From Cellvibrionales bacterium (GTDB lineage: Bacteria > Pseudomonadota > Gammaproteobacteria > Pseudomonadales > UBA7434), in the NCBI GenBank assembly GCA_003492055.1, contig DMZE01000177.1, forward strand, positions 1-5,069: a DNA stretch of 5,069 nt. Reading direction: 5' to 3'. Below, piece after piece: positions 5,020 to 5,069 of the stretch. The position numbers were made by a program, and so were the translations under genes. The notes beneath the pieces were generated by a model. That model ran no database searches. It had not been told where the DNA came from and saw only the letters and a program-made list of their open reading frames with translations. Each line of letters opens with the position of its first letter. Positions within the stretch are counted from its first letter, which is position 1.

Positions 5020-5069
5020 ATGAGATTAACTACAAAAGGGCGTTACGCCGTTACCGCTATGTTGGATTT
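5020..5069 (+). CDS. iscR: IscR, Fe-S cluster-sensing Rrf2-family regulator (5' end only)
   Basis: Only the first 16 codons are present before the window edge: MRLTTKGRYAVTAMLD, nearly identical to the start of E. coli IscR (MRLTSKGRYAVTAMLD), the first helix of the winged helix-turn-helix DNA-binding domain. IscR carries a [2Fe-2S] cluster and controls the isc Fe-S assembly operon and, in its apo form, other genes. The ribosome site is weak (TTGAG, 9 nt upstream). The frame stays open upstream to a TTG at 4960, but the family start at 5020 is clear. The two IscR sites ahead of it indicate autoregulation, and iscS, iscU and iscA would be expected beyond the edge. The cysteine ligands are not in view. 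Confidence 0.9.
   Translation, partial: MRLTTKGRYAVTAMLD

Overview
The window looks like chromosomal DNA from a marine-type gammaproteobacterium. The evidence is a SuhB/TrmJ/IscR neighbourhood with gammaproteobacterial-type proteins, tandem E. coli-like IscR sites in front of iscR, and a secreted sulfatase of the kind used on sulfated marine or animal glycans. The genus cannot be named from the sequence alone.

Layout. (1) 1-280: no confident gene. It holds an AAAAG pentanucleotide repeat tract (54-93) and a perfect 10-bp hairpin (242-264) with a REP-like GTAG flank. (2) 281-2330, minus strand: a two-gene unit transcribed leftwards, a secreted type I sulfatase followed by a small secreted four-EF-hand protein, driven by a strong sigma70-like promoter at 2424-2452. 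(3) 2538-3678, minus strand: suhB, then a 73-aa conserved-looking small protein with an acidic PAEE-repeat tail, closed by a 13-bp-stem intrinsic terminator. (4) 3679-3981: divergent promoter region between suhB and trmJ. (5) 3982-4794, plus strand: trmJ, a tRNA 2'-O-methyltransferase. (6) 4795-5069: the iscR control region with two abutting type 1 IscR sites over a canonical promoter, then the first 16 codons of iscR, cut by the window edge.

How the parts fit. The right half is housekeeping: inositol-phosphatase/antitermination factor SuhB, tRNA modification, and Fe-S cluster homeostasis under IscR autoregulation. The left half looks accessory: the sulfatase would be exported and remove sulfate esters, and the EF-hand protein beside it is also exported and probably binds Ca2+. 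No sulfatase maturase, glycoside hydrolase or TonB-dependent transporter is visible.

Nothing here amounts to a clearly new system. The items most worth checking are a possible phase-variable frame switch at the AAAAG tract, the sulfatase/EF-hand pair, the small suhB-linked protein, and the tandem IscR operators.
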